A program made the position numbers and the translations under genes. The notes under the pieces are model-generated. The model was not told the origin of the DNA and did not search any database. It was given only the letters and a program-made list of their open reading frames with translations. Shown here piece after piece: positions 8,734-18,197 of a DNA stretch of 64,000 nt (positions are counted from its first letter, which is position 1; each line of letters starts with the position of its first letter). The stretch spans positions 6,245,187 through 6,309,186 of the forward strand of contig NZ_LN831776.1 in assembly GCF_000981585.1 (NCBI RefSeq), read 5' to 3'. This DNA comes from Paenibacillus riograndensis SBR5 (GTDB taxonomy: Bacteria > Bacillota > Bacilli > Paenibacillales > Paenibacillaceae).

Positions 8734-9611
8734 TATTCGGCACGCTCCTCCGTAAAGACAACGAACAGTTCCTTCCAGTCCTGAAAACCCGCCGCCGGTT
8801 TGATGATTGCCGTTGAAGTCAACCCGTATTCCCCTACCTTAACACTTTCAACCGTTCCGATGGTCATCCCGCGCGGGTAGACCCCTCCAATTCCCGAGGA
8901 AATGATGGTATCCCCTTTGGCTACCGGATTTCCCACAGGGATTTTATTCATCATCAGCATCCCGGATTGCTGGTCGTAGGATTCAATCATCCCGAAGGTA
9001 TTCCCTTCCTTATTGAAGGCGGTCGCTGCAATGGGCGGCTGGGAGTTCGGATCATTTACATCCATCATGGTCATCAGCTTCACGGTGGAAGTGAAATTGC
9101 TTACCTGGCTGATTACGCCAACCAGCCCCTCAACAGAGGTCACGGACATATTCAGCTTAATTCCGTCCTTGGCTCCAAGGTCAATAACCAGTGTGTTGTT
9201 GCTTGGCTCCGTCGTCAAGCTGACAACATTTGCAATCCGGTAGTCATATTTGTACAAATTCTTCTGGGCATTCGTAAACTTAAGATCGATTTGATATTGA
9301 TCGTTCTGTGCCTTGATGAAATTATACTGGGCCTTTTCGCGCGCATACTGGGCAGCGAGGATTTTGAGCTCCTTATTCTCTTCAGCCAGCTTATGCAAAT
9401 TCCCGATATCTTGGAACAAGCCCGCTACATATCCAGCGGGCTTGTAGAACAGGTTCTGCACGAAACCGGTCGTATCTCTCAGGAAATTCTCCGGCCAGGA
9501 CAAGGATTTCCTGGTCCCCAGGCTAAAACCCATGACAACAATAAACATGACCAAGGCAATCAATAATATGAACAAACGTTTATTATTAAACAGCTTAAAC
9601 AGTTTCAACAC
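8733..9611 (-). CDS. mreC: Rod shape-determining protein MreC
   Basis: Elongasome protein linking cytoplasmic MreB to periplasmic-side wall enzymes. One N-terminal membrane helix (about 12-30) is followed by a coiled-coil stretch (HKLAEENKELKILAAQYAREKAQ) and the MreC beta domains with GAKDGIKLNMSV and DTIISSGIGGVYPRGMTIG. 292 aa is a usual length. The start is GTG 9611 or the following TTG; AGAGGG lies close upstream. Confidence 0.95.
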   Translation of the reverse strand: MLKLFKLFNNKRLFILLIALVMFIVVMGFSLGTRKSLSWPENFLRDTTGFVQNLFYKPAGYVAGLFQDIGNLHKLAEENKELKILAAQYAREKAQYNFIKAQNDQYQIDLKFTNAQKNLYKYDYRIANVVSLTTEPSNNTLVIDLGAKDGIKLNMSVTSVEGLVGVISQVSNFTSTVKLMTMMDVNDPNSQPPIAATAFNKEGNTFGMIESYDQQSGMLMMNKIPVGNPVAKGDTIISSGIGGVYPRGMTIGTVESVKVGEYGLTSTAIIKPAAGFQDWKELFVVFTEERAE

Positions 9612-9669
9612 CCTCTAACAAACGTATTTCTCCCATATTAGGGGTTGACGTTCACAGACAAGCCAGGTT

Positions 9670-10704
9670 CTAACGCTTGGAGCGGAGACTGGAGCCGGTG
9701 CGGCTTTTGAAGAGATGAATATTCTCCAGCGCTTTGCCTGTTCCAATGACAACACAATCCAGCGGATTCTCAGCGACGATCACAGGCATCCCGGTCTCGC
9801 GGGCCAGCAGCTTATCCAAATTGCGCAGCAGGGCGCCGCCGCCGGTAAGAACAATGCCCCGGTCCATAATGTCGGCTGCCAGCTCCGGAGGGCATTTCTC
9901 CAGCGTAACCTTCACAGCTTCCACAATGGCATTAACAGTGTCCGATAACGCTTCACAAATCTCATCTGAGGTAATGGTCAGGGTCTTTGGCAGTCCGGTT
10001 ACAAGATCACGCCCGCGGATCTCCATGGTTTCCGTCTTCTCCAGCGGCAGAGCGGAACCCACATCCATTTTGAGCTGCTCCGAGGTGCGTTCTCCGATCA
10101 TGAGATTATACTGCCGTTTGATGTACTGAATGATGGAATCATCCGCCTCGTCTCCGGCAACCCGCACCGAACGGCTGGTTACGATACCGCCCAGGGAAAT
10201 AACAGCTACTTCGGTCGTACCGCCGCCGATATCGACGACCATACTGCCGGTCGGTTCCCATACCGGCAGGTCTGCACCAATGGCAGCCGCAAAAGGCTCC
10301 TCGATAATATAAGCCTCACGTGCACCTGCCTGCTTGGTAGCATCCTCTACAGCACGCTGTTCCACGGCGGTGATGCCGGATGGAACGCACACCATTACAT
10401 TCGGATGGCGCTGGAACATCGAGCGCTGCTTCTGGGCCTGACGGATGAAATATTTAATCATAGTCGCCGTTGTATCGAAATCGGCAATAACTCCGTCCTT
10501 CATTGGACGAATGGCACGGATATTTCCCGGCGTGCGGCCGATCATTTTTTTGGCAGATTCGCCTACCGCCTCAATTGTCTTGGTATCTGTATTAATGGCC
10601 ACAACGGAAGGTTCTCTGACAACGATCCCCTTGCCGCGTACATAGACGAGCGTATTCGCTGTCCCCAGGTCAATTCCTAAATCTTTCGTAAAACCACCTA
10701 ACAT
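9670..10704 (-). CDS. mreB: Rod shape-determining protein MreB (bacterial actin)
   Basis: Actin-fold ATPase that directs lateral wall synthesis. 344 aa start [26 protein letters not shown], with phosphate-1 motif DLGTANT, phosphate-2 [18 protein letters not shown] and adenosine motif [14 protein letters not shown]. It is the first gene of the mreBCD-minCD block and lies downstream of radC, as in Bacillus. Confidence 0.98.
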   Translation of the reverse strand: MLGGFTKDLGIDLGTANTLVYVRGKGIVVREPSVVAINTDTKTIEAVGESAKKMIGRTPGNIRAIRPMKDGVIADFDTTATMIKYFIRQAQKQRSMFQRHPNVMVCVPSGITAVEQRAVEDATKQAGAREAYIIEEPFAAAIGADLPVWEPTGSMVVDIGGGTTEVAVISLGGIVTSRSVRVAGDEADDSIIQYIKRQYNLMIGERTSEQLKMDVGSALPLEKTETMEIRGRDLVTGLPKTLTITSDEICEALSDTVNAIVEAVKVTLEKCPPELAADIMDRGIVLTGGGALLRNLDKLLARETGMPVIVAENPLDCVVIGTGKALENIHLFKSRTGSSLRSKR

Positions 10705-10745
10705 GCTTGTATTCTCCTTTTCCCTTGTATATCTAGCCCATTGTA

Positions 10746-11435
10746 TTACATGAATCCTTTTTCCTTCAAACTTATAAATCTGCTGTCTCCAATGATCAGG
10801 TGATCCAGCACATCGATTCCGACAATCTCCCCGGCCTGAAGCAGTCTTGAAGTTAAAGAGATGTCTTCCGGACTGGGCGTAGGATCACCGCTCGGATGAT
10901 TATGTGCGCATATGATTGCTGCGCTGCTGCATTTCATAGCTGCCCTGAACACCTCGCGGGGATGCACGATGGAGGCGTTGAGGCTGCCCATGGATAATGT
11001 CTCCTGCGCAATAACATGATTCTTCGTATTCAGAAAAAGGCAGACAAAATGCTCTTTCTGCAAGTAACGCAGCTGCTCGGTCAATATCTCCGCCGCGTCC
11101 TGGGGACTGCGGATGATGACCGGCTCGGTCAGCCGGGAGTTTGCCATTCGTCTTCCCAGCTCTATGCCAGCTTTGAGTTGCACGGCCTTGGCAGGGCCGA
11201 TGCCTTTGATATTCGTCAGTTCTTCAATGCTCAGGTCCGCCAGCCCGCGAAGACTGCCTGCCACCCCCAGCATCCGCTGGGCAATATGAATAGCCGATTC
11301 CGCCCGCGTACCTGTACGCAGCAGAATGGCCAGCAGCTCCGCTTGGCTTAATGATTCCGCCCCATAATGCATCATGCGCTCTCGTGGTCGTTCTTCATGG
11401 GGGAGGTCCCGCAGCATAAATGTTTGCGACTCCAT
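10746..11435 (-). CDS. radC: RadC/YsxA family JAMM-domain protein
   Basis: Conserved protein with an N-terminal helix-hairpin-helix region ([18 protein letters not shown], about 74-91) and a JAB/JAMM metalloprotease-like domain. The metal motif [16 protein letters not shown] has the H-x-H-x10-D layout. The historic link to DNA repair is doubtful and the true role is unsettled. 229 aa is normal. The ATG at 11435 follows AGGGATAGGG. Sits between maf and mreB, the canonical order. Confidence 0.93.
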   Translation of the reverse strand: MESQTFMLRDLPHEERPRERMMHYGAESLSQAELLAILLRTGTRAESAIHIAQRMLGVAGSLRGLADLSIEELTNIKGIGPAKAVQLKAGIELGRRMANSRLTEPVIIRSPQDAAEILTEQLRYLQKEHFVCLFLNTKNHVIAQETLSMGSLNASIVHPREVFRAAMKCSSAAIICAHNHPSGDPTPSPEDISLTSRLLQAGEIVGIDVLDHLIIGDSRFISLKEKGFM

Positions 11436-11450
11436 CCCTATCCCTCTTTC

Positions 11451-12065
11451 CTAATAGCTCCGCTGCCGGCCCAGCACCGAGATGCCAAAACCCGACAGCA
11501 TCTCCCCAAGCAGCGACAACGGCAATCCGACCACATTGAAATAACAGCCCTCAATCCGTTCCACCAGGGTGGCGCCCAGCCCTTGGATCGCATAGGAACC
11601 AGCCTTGTCGGCAGGCTCTCCGGTCGCTATGTAAGCGGAGATTTCATCCATGCTCATCGCTCTCATGGTTACAGAGGTTACCCGGTGCTCCACCACGGTC
11701 TTCCCTTCCGGCAGCCCTATGCAAGCTACTCCGGTGTATACCTGATGTGTCCGGCCCTGCAGGAGCTGAAGCATGTTTCTGCTGTCCTGCTTGTCCGCCG
11801 GCTTGCCGAGCACTTGGTTCCCCAACACCACGATCGTATCGCTGCCGACGATAACGGCGCCACGCTCTCCGACAGAAGGCCGCACAGCCTCCGCTTTGCG
11901 GAGCGCAAGGCGGCGCACAATTTCTGCGGGCGCTAAGCCTGGCGGCGTGCTCTCGTCAGCATCGCTTGAGATGACTTCGAAGGGCAAGCCCAGCAGAGCT
12001 AACAGCTCCCGGCGGCGCGGAGAACCCGAAGCAAGAATAATCATTCGTGAGTTGTCATGCTCCAC
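11451..12065 (-). CDS. maf: Maf nucleoside triphosphate pyrophosphatase
   Basis: House-cleaning pyrophosphatase (dTTP/UTP type) associated with septum inhibition. It opens with the family signature MIILASGSPRRRELL, then SSDADES and IVGSDTIVVLG with the catalytic Asp, and SYAIQGLGATLVERIEGCYFNVVGLPL near the C-terminus. Three in-frame starts exist (TTG 12089, GTG 12065, ATG 12044). I favour GTG 12065 because AGAAGGGA lies about 10 nt upstream, while ATG 12044 lacks a close ribosome site. It ends 15 nt before radC. Confidence 0.93.
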   Translation of the reverse strand: MEHDNSRMIILASGSPRRRELLALLGLPFEVISSDADESTPPGLAPAEIVRRLALRKAEAVRPSVGERGAVIVGSDTIVVLGNQVLGKPADKQDSRNMLQLLQGRTHQVYTGVACIGLPEGKTVVEHRVTSVTMRAMSMDEISAYIATGEPADKAGSYAIQGLGATLVERIEGCYFNVVGLPLSLLGEMLSGFGISVLGRQRSY

Positions 12066-12098
12066 TGTATTAACGTCCCTTCTCAGCAAACATCGAAG

Positions 12099-12344
12099 CT
12101 ACAGCCTGCGGTAGAGCCAGAGGGCCGTAATAATACCGGCAAGACTGAGCAAGCACAGTTTCAAATGAATAGTGATGTCATAGGTTATGATGTCCAAATC
12201 GGCTTGCGGCGACCATTTAAGTACAGTCGAGGCTGTAAGAAAAGACAGACCTTTTACAGGTTCCAGCAGTTTGGCGATCCACGCCCCGGCCAGCCAGCCC
12301 AGAATAAGAAATAACAGCAGTATTCCCACATTTTTCTTCTTCAT
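12099..12344 (-). CDS. Small two-helix membrane protein (DUF4321 type)
   Basis: 81 residues with an N-terminal membrane helix (VGILLLFLILGWLAGAWIA) and a second at the C-terminus (CLLSLAGIITALWLYRRL). Between them is a short DITIHLKLCL stretch typical of the DUF4321 family found beside maf in Paenibacillus and Clostridia. GAGGGAAG lies before ATG 12344. Function unknown; position suggests a link to the division/sporulation cluster. Confidence 0.8.
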   Translation of the reverse strand: MKKKNVGILLLFLILGWLAGAWIAKLLEPVKGLSFLTASTVLKWSPQADLDIITYDITIHLKLCLLSLAGIITALWLYRRL

Positions 12345-12552
12345 CTAAGTCTTCCCTCGCCATTTTTTGACACCCTAATTATTATACGGTGAAACGGAGT
12401 TCAACACAAACGCAAAATCAGGTACGGAAATGATTACCACTCTCCGGCAAGTATAGACCGGGGTAAAGCCAGCCTGCTGCAATTGCAGAGTCCTTACACC
12501 ACCTGGGCTTGGAGGCAGCGGAAGCAGATCATCCATGAATATTTTACCTCTT

Positions 12553-12607
12553 AAAAAACAACAGCAATCCCCTGCCCGGCAGACAGCCAAAACGGGGGGA
12601 TTGCTGT
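12553..12607 (-). terminator. Rho-independent terminator after the SPOR-protein gene
   Basis: ACAGCAATCCCC (12561-12572) pairs with GGGGATTGCTGT (12596-12607). On the minus strand the stem is followed by TTGTTTTTT, 25 nt beyond the stop of the SPOR-domain gene. Confidence 0.85.
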
Positions 12608-12632
12608 GTCTAGTATTTATGAATGGACCCGT

Positions 12633-13928
12633 TCAGGACAAGGCAGAGATCAGGCTTTTCTGGGTGGTGAGAAAACTCATCATCGCTTCCTGCACCTCCC
12701 ACAGCAAGGCCTGGGCATGGTTCTTATTATACTCATTCAGCGCGGATATGCCCCGGCTCATGGATTTCTCCAGCCCGGCGCAGAGCTTCTGCGCTGCTGC
12801 CGGCAGGCCAGGCTCCAGTGCCCGGACAGCTTCGGTCCACTGCATATGGAGATCGCTGACCGCAGTGCTGTCCGCGGCCCCTCCTTGCCCGCTCAACTGC
12901 GAAGCGGACAGCCTGCTGAGCTCGCCGAGCAGCTTCCCGCTGGCGGTGAAGTAGCTGTCTATAGTCTCAGCCGATCCTGCAAAGGCGGCCTGCTCCGCAG
13001 CAGGGAGCGAGACCTCCCTGACGTACAGCTCGATCCCCTGATTCTTGAGGCCGCTGCTGAGCAGCTTGGCCTGTTCGCGGTCAGGCGACATGCCGGCGTA
13101 TACCCGGTTGCCGTCCGCCGGATCCAGTCCGGCGGCCAATCCGGCGGCAAGCAGTTCCTGCCTGGCCTGCTCCGCCCCCGCAGGAGTGCTGAATACACCG
13201 TACTGCAGCAGGTAATAGGTCTGTGCTGCAACCTTCACCGGAATACGGTTCACCCCTGCATCCCCGCCTGCGTCCGGCGGCAGGGCAGCGGCAGTGTCCG
13301 TTCCGCTCTGTACGGCCGGCGAGGCCACATTTGGAGTGTTATTGCCTCCCGCGGGGCTTCCGCCGCCAATCAATGACAGCGCCGCATAGCCAAGCAGGAT
13401 GCCAGTGCCGAGCGCTCCGGCGATGGAAAGTGCGAGCTTCCACCAATAGGAAGGACGCCGGGTATGGTAGGCGCCGCCATAACTGCCCCCACGAAGCGGG
13501 GGATCTTCATAGTGCCCGTATTCATTGGACCACTCTGGACCATAGCTGCGTTCTTCCGGCCTATCTTCATCCTGCTCTGCAGGAGCAAGAGGATAACGCG
13601 GGCGCTGGTCCCATAAATCAGGCGGATGGTCCGTGTGAAAGAAAAATGATCTTGTATCCTCCTGTGTACTGATCCGGTCCTCCTGATCCTCCCGGTATAG
13701 CAGGACGGGATCATACTCCTCCGGTTCCTTAGAAACCTCCTTGCGCGTGCTCTCTATGCCGGTGTCCGCCGGGTAGCGCTGCTGAAGCAGCTCCGCTTCC
13801 CGCCGCTGCTCTGCTTCCGCGTATTCCCTGGCAGTGCCCAGCCCGGACCCTGATCTGCGGTTGAGCGGCCCAGTTCTTGTATTCCCGGTATCCGTATCAA
13901 ACTTGAAAGTCATTCTTCCGTTACTCAA
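12633..13928 (-). CDS. SPOR-domain membrane protein (SpoIIB-like by position)
   Basis: 431-residue protein with a long acidic, low-complexity cytoplasmic part (1-165), one membrane segment (about 168-188, ALSIAGALGTGILLGYAALSLI) and an extracytoplasmic Ala/Gly-rich linker. Then comes an SPOR-like module (TYYLLQYGVFSTPAGAEQARQ to GIELYVREVSLP), a fold that binds denuded septal peptidoglycan, and a C-terminal helical region. In B. subtilis spoIIB occupies this spot between folC and maf and acts at the engulfing septum; SpoIIB identity is therefore inferred from synteny and domain plan. TTG 13928 has GAGGTG 8 nt upstream. Confidence 0.75.
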   Translation of the reverse strand: MSNGRMTFKFDTDTGNTRTGPLNRRSGSGLGTAREYAEAEQRREAELLQQRYPADTGIESTRKEVSKEPEEYDPVLLYREDQEDRISTQEDTRSFFFHTDHPPDLWDQRPRYPLAPAEQDEDRPEERSYGPEWSNEYGHYEDPPLRGGSYGGAYHTRRPSYWWKLALSIAGALGTGILLGYAALSLIGGGSPAGGNNTPNVASPAVQSGTDTAAALPPDAGGDAGVNRIPVKVAAQTYYLLQYGVFSTPAGAEQARQELLAAGLAAGLDPADGNRVYAGMSPDREQAKLLSSGLKNQGIELYVREVSLPAAEQAAFAGSAETIDSYFTASGKLLGELSRLSASQLSGQGGAADSTAVSDLHMQWTEAVRALEPGLPAAAQKLCAGLEKSMSRGISALNEYNKNHAQALLWEVQEAMMSFLTTQKSLISALS

Positions 13929-14005
13929 CGCTCTGACACCTCACTGTCGTCTATTCTATAAGCAATATATGATAGACGAGAGAAAGATATGCTATTTTAA
14001 TATAA

Positions 14006-15181
14006 TTACACGAGACTAAGCACTTTGGCCTTCACGTTCTTCACCTCATAATGGTTAAGCAGTGTACGGTAAGCACGGTCAGATATGAGGGAGGCGAGCT
14101 CCGGGGTCTGCAGCAGCATGACCGTCTGTTCAGCAATCTCCATGGCCGTTCCGGCCAGCAGTATATCCCTGCCGTTCTCGCAGATCAATGCCTCAGCGCC
14201 GCGCGGGCTGGTTACGACCGGAGTCCGGAGCGCCCACGCTTCCAGAATCTTTTCCTGACCCCCGCAGCCTTCATCCAGACAAGCAATCACCGCCTTGGCC
14301 CGGCGTATGTATTCCCCGGCAAGACTGGTATCCTCAATAATCTTCACGGAGGAATCCGTCTTGGAGAGGGCCTGGATTGAAGAATCTGCAGCGCTGCCCA
14401 CCATGTAGCATTGAACCTCCGGGACCTCAGCCCGGATCAGCGGATAAACCTTCGCATGAAATAATAAGGCTGCATTCCTGCCCTGTACGTTATGTATATC
14501 CCAGTGAAGCATGATCCCGTTCTCTTTGCAGACCGGCTCGTCATGCTGATATTGCTGAAGATCCACAAAAGGCGGGACGACATGCACCTTGCCGGCATCG
14601 GCAAAGGACAGCGCCTTGAATGACAGGGCATCCCGCTCGTTAGCCGTCAGCAGCAGGCCAGTCTTATTCATCAGCCTCCGCTCATCCCGCCGGGTCCGGG
14701 CTTCATTCAGTTTGTGGTAAGGATACTTGATCCTGCGCCGGACAGTCCCCCCCTTCTCCGCGGCCCTGCTCCAGGTCCGGCGGGCATCCGTAATAATGAC
14801 CGCTTCGGGTAGCAGGGAAGAGATCATGTCAATACAGTTGTTGAGAAATCTGTGGGAAATGAATACATGACTGTAGGTATGCCGGCTGCAGAGCCGCCTG
14901 ATCTCAGTCCGCAGATCTTTACTGATGTCTTCAAAGGCAGCTATGGAGCGCAGCTTGTCCAGCGGCCGCAGCAGCGCACTGCGGGAAGCCGCTGCCTGCT
15001 CTACCCGGTGAACGGTAAGCGTATAACCGGAATCCGCAGCCCGTTCCCGCCCGCCTTGGCGGAATTCAATGAGGTCAATATCAAATTTCTCCAATAGGAT
15101 TTCAAGAAAACTTTCTATCCGGTGTTCTTCTTCCTTACTGCATTCTTTCTGGGCTGAAAGGAACAGCATTCTTTCTCTCAT
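14006..15181 (-). CDS. Divergent GT4-like glycosyltransferase paralogue
   Basis: 391 aa, clearly a paralogue of the next gene upstream (shared opening MRERMLFLSA, shared RDERRLMNKTGLLLTANE, shared KILEAWALRTPVVTSPRGAE). Compared with that gene it has lost several typical features. The substrate-side ITDAHNFES is ITDARRTWS, and the sugar-nucleotide loop REGSGTRLKILEAWA is DEGCGGQEKILEAWA. It may be a specialised or inactive copy. ATG 15181 has AGGAG 8 nt upstream; a more distal in-frame ATG at 15229 lacks one. The acceptor is unknown. Confidence 0.72.
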   Translation of the reverse strand: MRERMLFLSAQKECSKEEEHRIESFLEILLEKFDIDLIEFRQGGRERAADSGYTLTVHRVEQAAASRSALLRPLDKLRSIAAFEDISKDLRTEIRRLCSRHTYSHVFISHRFLNNCIDMISSLLPEAVIITDARRTWSRAAEKGGTVRRRIKYPYHKLNEARTRRDERRLMNKTGLLLTANERDALSFKALSFADAGKVHVVPPFVDLQQYQHDEPVCKENGIMLHWDIHNVQGRNAALLFHAKVYPLIRAEVPEVQCYMVGSAADSSIQALSKTDSSVKIIEDTSLAGEYIRRAKAVIACLDEGCGGQEKILEAWALRTPVVTSPRGAEALICENGRDILLAGTAMEIAEQTVMLLQTPELASLISDRAYRTLLNHYEVKNVKAKVLSLV

Positions 15182-15372
15182 GGCTCTGTCTCCTTGGTGT
15201 TCTATGAAAAGATCAAACGGGATATGCACATATATACGCAGAAAAAAAGCAAGCGGATCACATCCCGCCGCTTTTTATGAAACTTTAGATGTAGATCAAT
15301 AGTACCCTATTCCTACCCTAAAGACTGTCGATTTATGGAATAAAATAAATCTTTTTTGAAAGTCGTAACCAT

Positions 15373-16554
15373 TTAGACCAAACCAAGCAGTTTCTCACGT
15401 ACACTTCCTGCCTCATAATTGCCCATTAGCGTCTCATAAGCACGGTCCGCCAGTACTATTCCGCGTTCGTGATCATGAAGAAGCTGAATCACACTGTCTG
15501 CAAAGGTTACAGGATCATCAGCAATCAGTATGTTCCGCGAATGCTCGTAGAGCAGGCCTTCCGCTCCTTTCGTGCTTGAGACTACAGGTGTTTTCAGCGC
15601 CCAGGCCTCCAGGATTTTCAGCCGGGTTCCGCTTCCTTCCCGCAAGGGAGCAATGACGACCTTCGCTTTGCGCACATAATCGGCAACACTGTCCACATAA
15701 CCGGTGATCACTATCGAGGGGTCCTTTTCTGCCAGCGCAGCGACCTCCGGGTGTACATCCCGGCCCACAATATACCACTTGATCTCCGGCACCTTGGCCT
15801 TAATGAGCGGATAGATCTCGCGGTAGAAGTAGGAGGCTGCGTTAATATTCGGAAAGTAGTTCATATTACCCGGTAAAATGATCCAATTCTCTTTGGGGAT
15901 GCCCGTATTTGCCGGATAATCTCCGATACGGATAAAGTTGGGGATCACATGGACTTTATGCGAATTCGGGATGGACAGCGATTCGAACGCCAGACCGTCC
16001 TGCTCCGAGGTGGTCAGCAGCAGATTCGTCTTGTCCATCAGCTTGAGTTCGTCCCTCTTCGTCCAACGCGCATTGAGGGAATAGAACAGCTTGGCAAAGC
16101 CCTTTTTCTTGGCTGCCAGTTGTGCGGACAAGCCGCTCTCAAAATTGTGGGCATCCGTGATGATCACGGTGCCCGGCAGTACCTCGCGCACAATGTCAAT
16201 GCAGATTCCCAGCAGACTGTGGGAAATAAAAACATGGCGGTAGCTGTTCTGGCGGCACAGTTCCCCGATCTTGCCGCGCATATCTACATCCACATGGCTC
16301 ATGTAGGAGCTGTTGCGCCTTTTATATAAGGAGCGGAGCATGGCTTTGCGGTAATTCACCGTTCGCTCGACCTCGTGTACTGCAAGCCCCGGCACCTCAT
16401 GTTGGTCATCTGCAGGCCTTGAATTGCGGTAAGTAAGCAGATCAATATCATATTTGCCCAACAAAATATTCAGGATATTGCCAGTTCTCAGCTTGCCTCC
16501 GCTATCCTGTGGAAAAGGATTCTCCGCAGATATGAATAGCAATTTCTCCCTCAT
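15373..16554 (-). CDS. GT4-family glycosyltransferase
   Basis: 393-residue two-Rossmann-fold enzyme starting MREKLLFISAENPFPQDSGG. This matches the group of envelope glycosyltransferases whose N-terminus reads FPQDSGGKLRT. The C-terminal domain has APLREGSGTRLKILEAWALKTPVVSS, the nucleotide-sugar binding motif, with the conserved Glu. No membrane segment, so it probably acts at the cytoplasmic face on surface glycan or glycoprotein. AGGAG precedes ATG 16554. It is in tandem with its divergent paralogue (191 nt gap). Confidence 0.82.
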   Translation of the reverse strand: MREKLLFISAENPFPQDSGGKLRTGNILNILLGKYDIDLLTYRNSRPADDQHEVPGLAVHEVERTVNYRKAMLRSLYKRRNSSYMSHVDVDMRGKIGELCRQNSYRHVFISHSLLGICIDIVREVLPGTVIITDAHNFESGLSAQLAAKKKGFAKLFYSLNARWTKRDELKLMDKTNLLLTTSEQDGLAFESLSIPNSHKVHVIPNFIRIGDYPANTGIPKENWIILPGNMNYFPNINAASYFYREIYPLIKAKVPEIKWYIVGRDVHPEVAALAEKDPSIVITGYVDSVADYVRKAKVVIAPLREGSGTRLKILEAWALKTPVVSSTKGAEGLLYEHSRNILIADDPVTFADSVIQLLHDHERGIVLADRAYETLMGNYEAGSVREKLLGLV

Positions 16555-16732
16555 TGTCTTCGTCTCCTAATCTCAAATGGTCTATGTCTATGCTGTGTCG
16601 TAAAGTGCATAGCATATATTACCCCAAACTTCATTGCGGTTTTGTCGTTTTATGTATTTTCCAAAAATAATTTTCAAAAAAATGTATTTCCAGAGCGTGT
16701 TTCTAAACTTAATCAATCTTTATCACATAAAA

Positions 16733-16780
16733 AGAAGAAATGGCACAGTACTCTTTAATGCAAAGAGTGCTGTGCCATTT
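16733..16780 (-). terminator. Terminator after murC
   Basis: AAATGGCACAGTACTCTTT (16738-16756) pairs with AAAGAGTGCTGTGCCATTT (16762-16780), one mismatch. On the minus strand it is followed by CTTCTTTTTATG. It closes the valS-folC-murC transcription unit. Confidence 0.85.
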
Positions 16781-16813
16781 CGATGTGAATTCTGTTAGAT
16801 TGCAGGCCCCGGC

Positions 16814-18190
16814 TCAGTGCTTCTTCAGTCCCTCAGCCAGTGCATACCCAACCTTCCAGATGTCTCCCGCGCCCATTGTAATCACAAGGTCGCCTGGAGC
16901 AATCCGGTCCTGCAAATCGGCTAATACGGCGTCTTTGGTCGGCAGATGCCTTGCATTGGCATTGCTGTTCTGCACGATTAACTCTACCAGCTTGGCAGAG
17001 CTGACACCCTCGATCTGCTTCTCCCCGGCCGGGGAATAGATGTCAGTCAGAATCACCTCATCGGCTTCACTGAAGGCACGGCTAAAAGCATCCAGCAGGA
17101 AAAAGGTCCGCGTATAGCGCTGCGGCTGGAACACGGCAATAATCCGTTTGCCCGTAGCCTTGGCTGCGCTGATCGTAGCCTGGATTTCTGTAGGATGATG
17201 CGCATAATCGTCAATGACCAGAATATCATTGGCCTCCCCAAGCACTTGAAACCGCCGTTTTGCCCCGTGGAATTTCAGGATGGACTCCGCAATTCCCTGG
17301 AAGGGAATTCCGGCCTTCAGACAGGCAATGACTGCCGCCATCGAGTTGTAAAGATTGTATTTGCCGGGGATGGACAGCTCGATGCGCCCCAGTACTGCAC
17401 TGCCGAAGTTCATGGTGTAGGCTACCTGCCGGTCGCCAAGCACGATATCGGTCGCCGTGTAATCCGCAGACGGCGAATGAATGCCATAGGTGATCACGTT
17501 GCCTTTGACTTCAGGCAGAAGTGAGGCAGCCGTCTCATCATCCGCACATACAATTGCGGTGCCGTCCTCCTGCATCTGATTCATGAATTGTACGTAGGCG
17601 GCCTTCAGGCGTCCGAAATCGCCTCCGTAATTCTCCAGGTGATCGGCTTCAATATTCGTCACAATCCCCAGCCAAGGATGGTATTGCAGGAAGGAGCCGT
17701 CGCTCTCATCCGCTTCGGCTACAACGTACTCCCCTTGTCCCGCCTTGGCATTCGTGCCGACATTCATAATTTCCCCGCCGATGATATAAGTGGGGTCCAC
17801 TCCACACTCTTCCATAATCAGCGCGATCATTGAAGAGGTGGTGGTTTTGCCGTGGGCGCCTGCAATCGCAACACCTTTGCGCTCATTCAGCAGCCGGGCA
17901 AGCATTTGAGACCGGTGCAAGACCGGAATGTTAAGCCGCTCCGCTTCTACCCATTCCACATTATCACTTGCCAGAGCCGTTGAGTATACGACAAGGTCTG
18001 CGCCTTTGACCTGCTCAGCCGTATGCCCGATATACACCTTGGCTCCTTTGGCTATTAGTTTCTCGGTTAATTCCTGAGCCGCCACGTCGGAGCCCGTTAC
18101 CGTATATCCCATTTCCAGCATTACCCGGGCAATCGCGCTCATGCCATAGCCGCCGATCCCTATAAAATGCACACGTTCAGTAGTATCCAA
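16814..18190 (-). CDS. murC: UDP-N-acetylmuramate--L-alanine ligase
   Basis: Adds L-Ala to UDP-MurNAc in peptidoglycan precursor synthesis. The chosen product begins MDTTERVHFIGIGGYGMSAIARVM, with the Rossmann loop GIGGYGMS, P-loop AGAHGKTTTSSMIA, YAHHPTEI and FQPQRYTR typical of Mur ligases. The TTG start at 18190 is placed 7 nt after the folC stop, whose TGA lies inside the ribosome site GGCTGGTGA. Starting upstream inside folC would give a non-family N-terminus. About 458 aa. Confidence 0.95.
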   Translation of the reverse strand: MDTTERVHFIGIGGYGMSAIARVMLEMGYTVTGSDVAAQELTEKLIAKGAKVYIGHTAEQVKGADLVVYSTALASDNVEWVEAERLNIPVLHRSQMLARLLNERKGVAIAGAHGKTTTSSMIALIMEECGVDPTYIIGGEIMNVGTNAKAGQGEYVVAEADESDGSFLQYHPWLGIVTNIEADHLENYGGDFGRLKAAYVQFMNQMQEDGTAIVCADDETAASLLPEVKGNVITYGIHSPSADYTATDIVLGDRQVAYTMNFGSAVLGRIELSIPGKYNLYNSMAAVIACLKAGIPFQGIAESILKFHGAKRRFQVLGEANDILVIDDYAHHPTEIQATISAAKATGKRIIAVFQPQRYTRTFFLLDAFSRAFSEADEVILTDIYSPAGEKQIEGVSSAKLVELIVQNSNANARHLPTKDAVLADLQDRIAPGDLVITMGAGDIWKVGYALAEGLKKH

Positions 18191-18197
18191 CAGTTCG

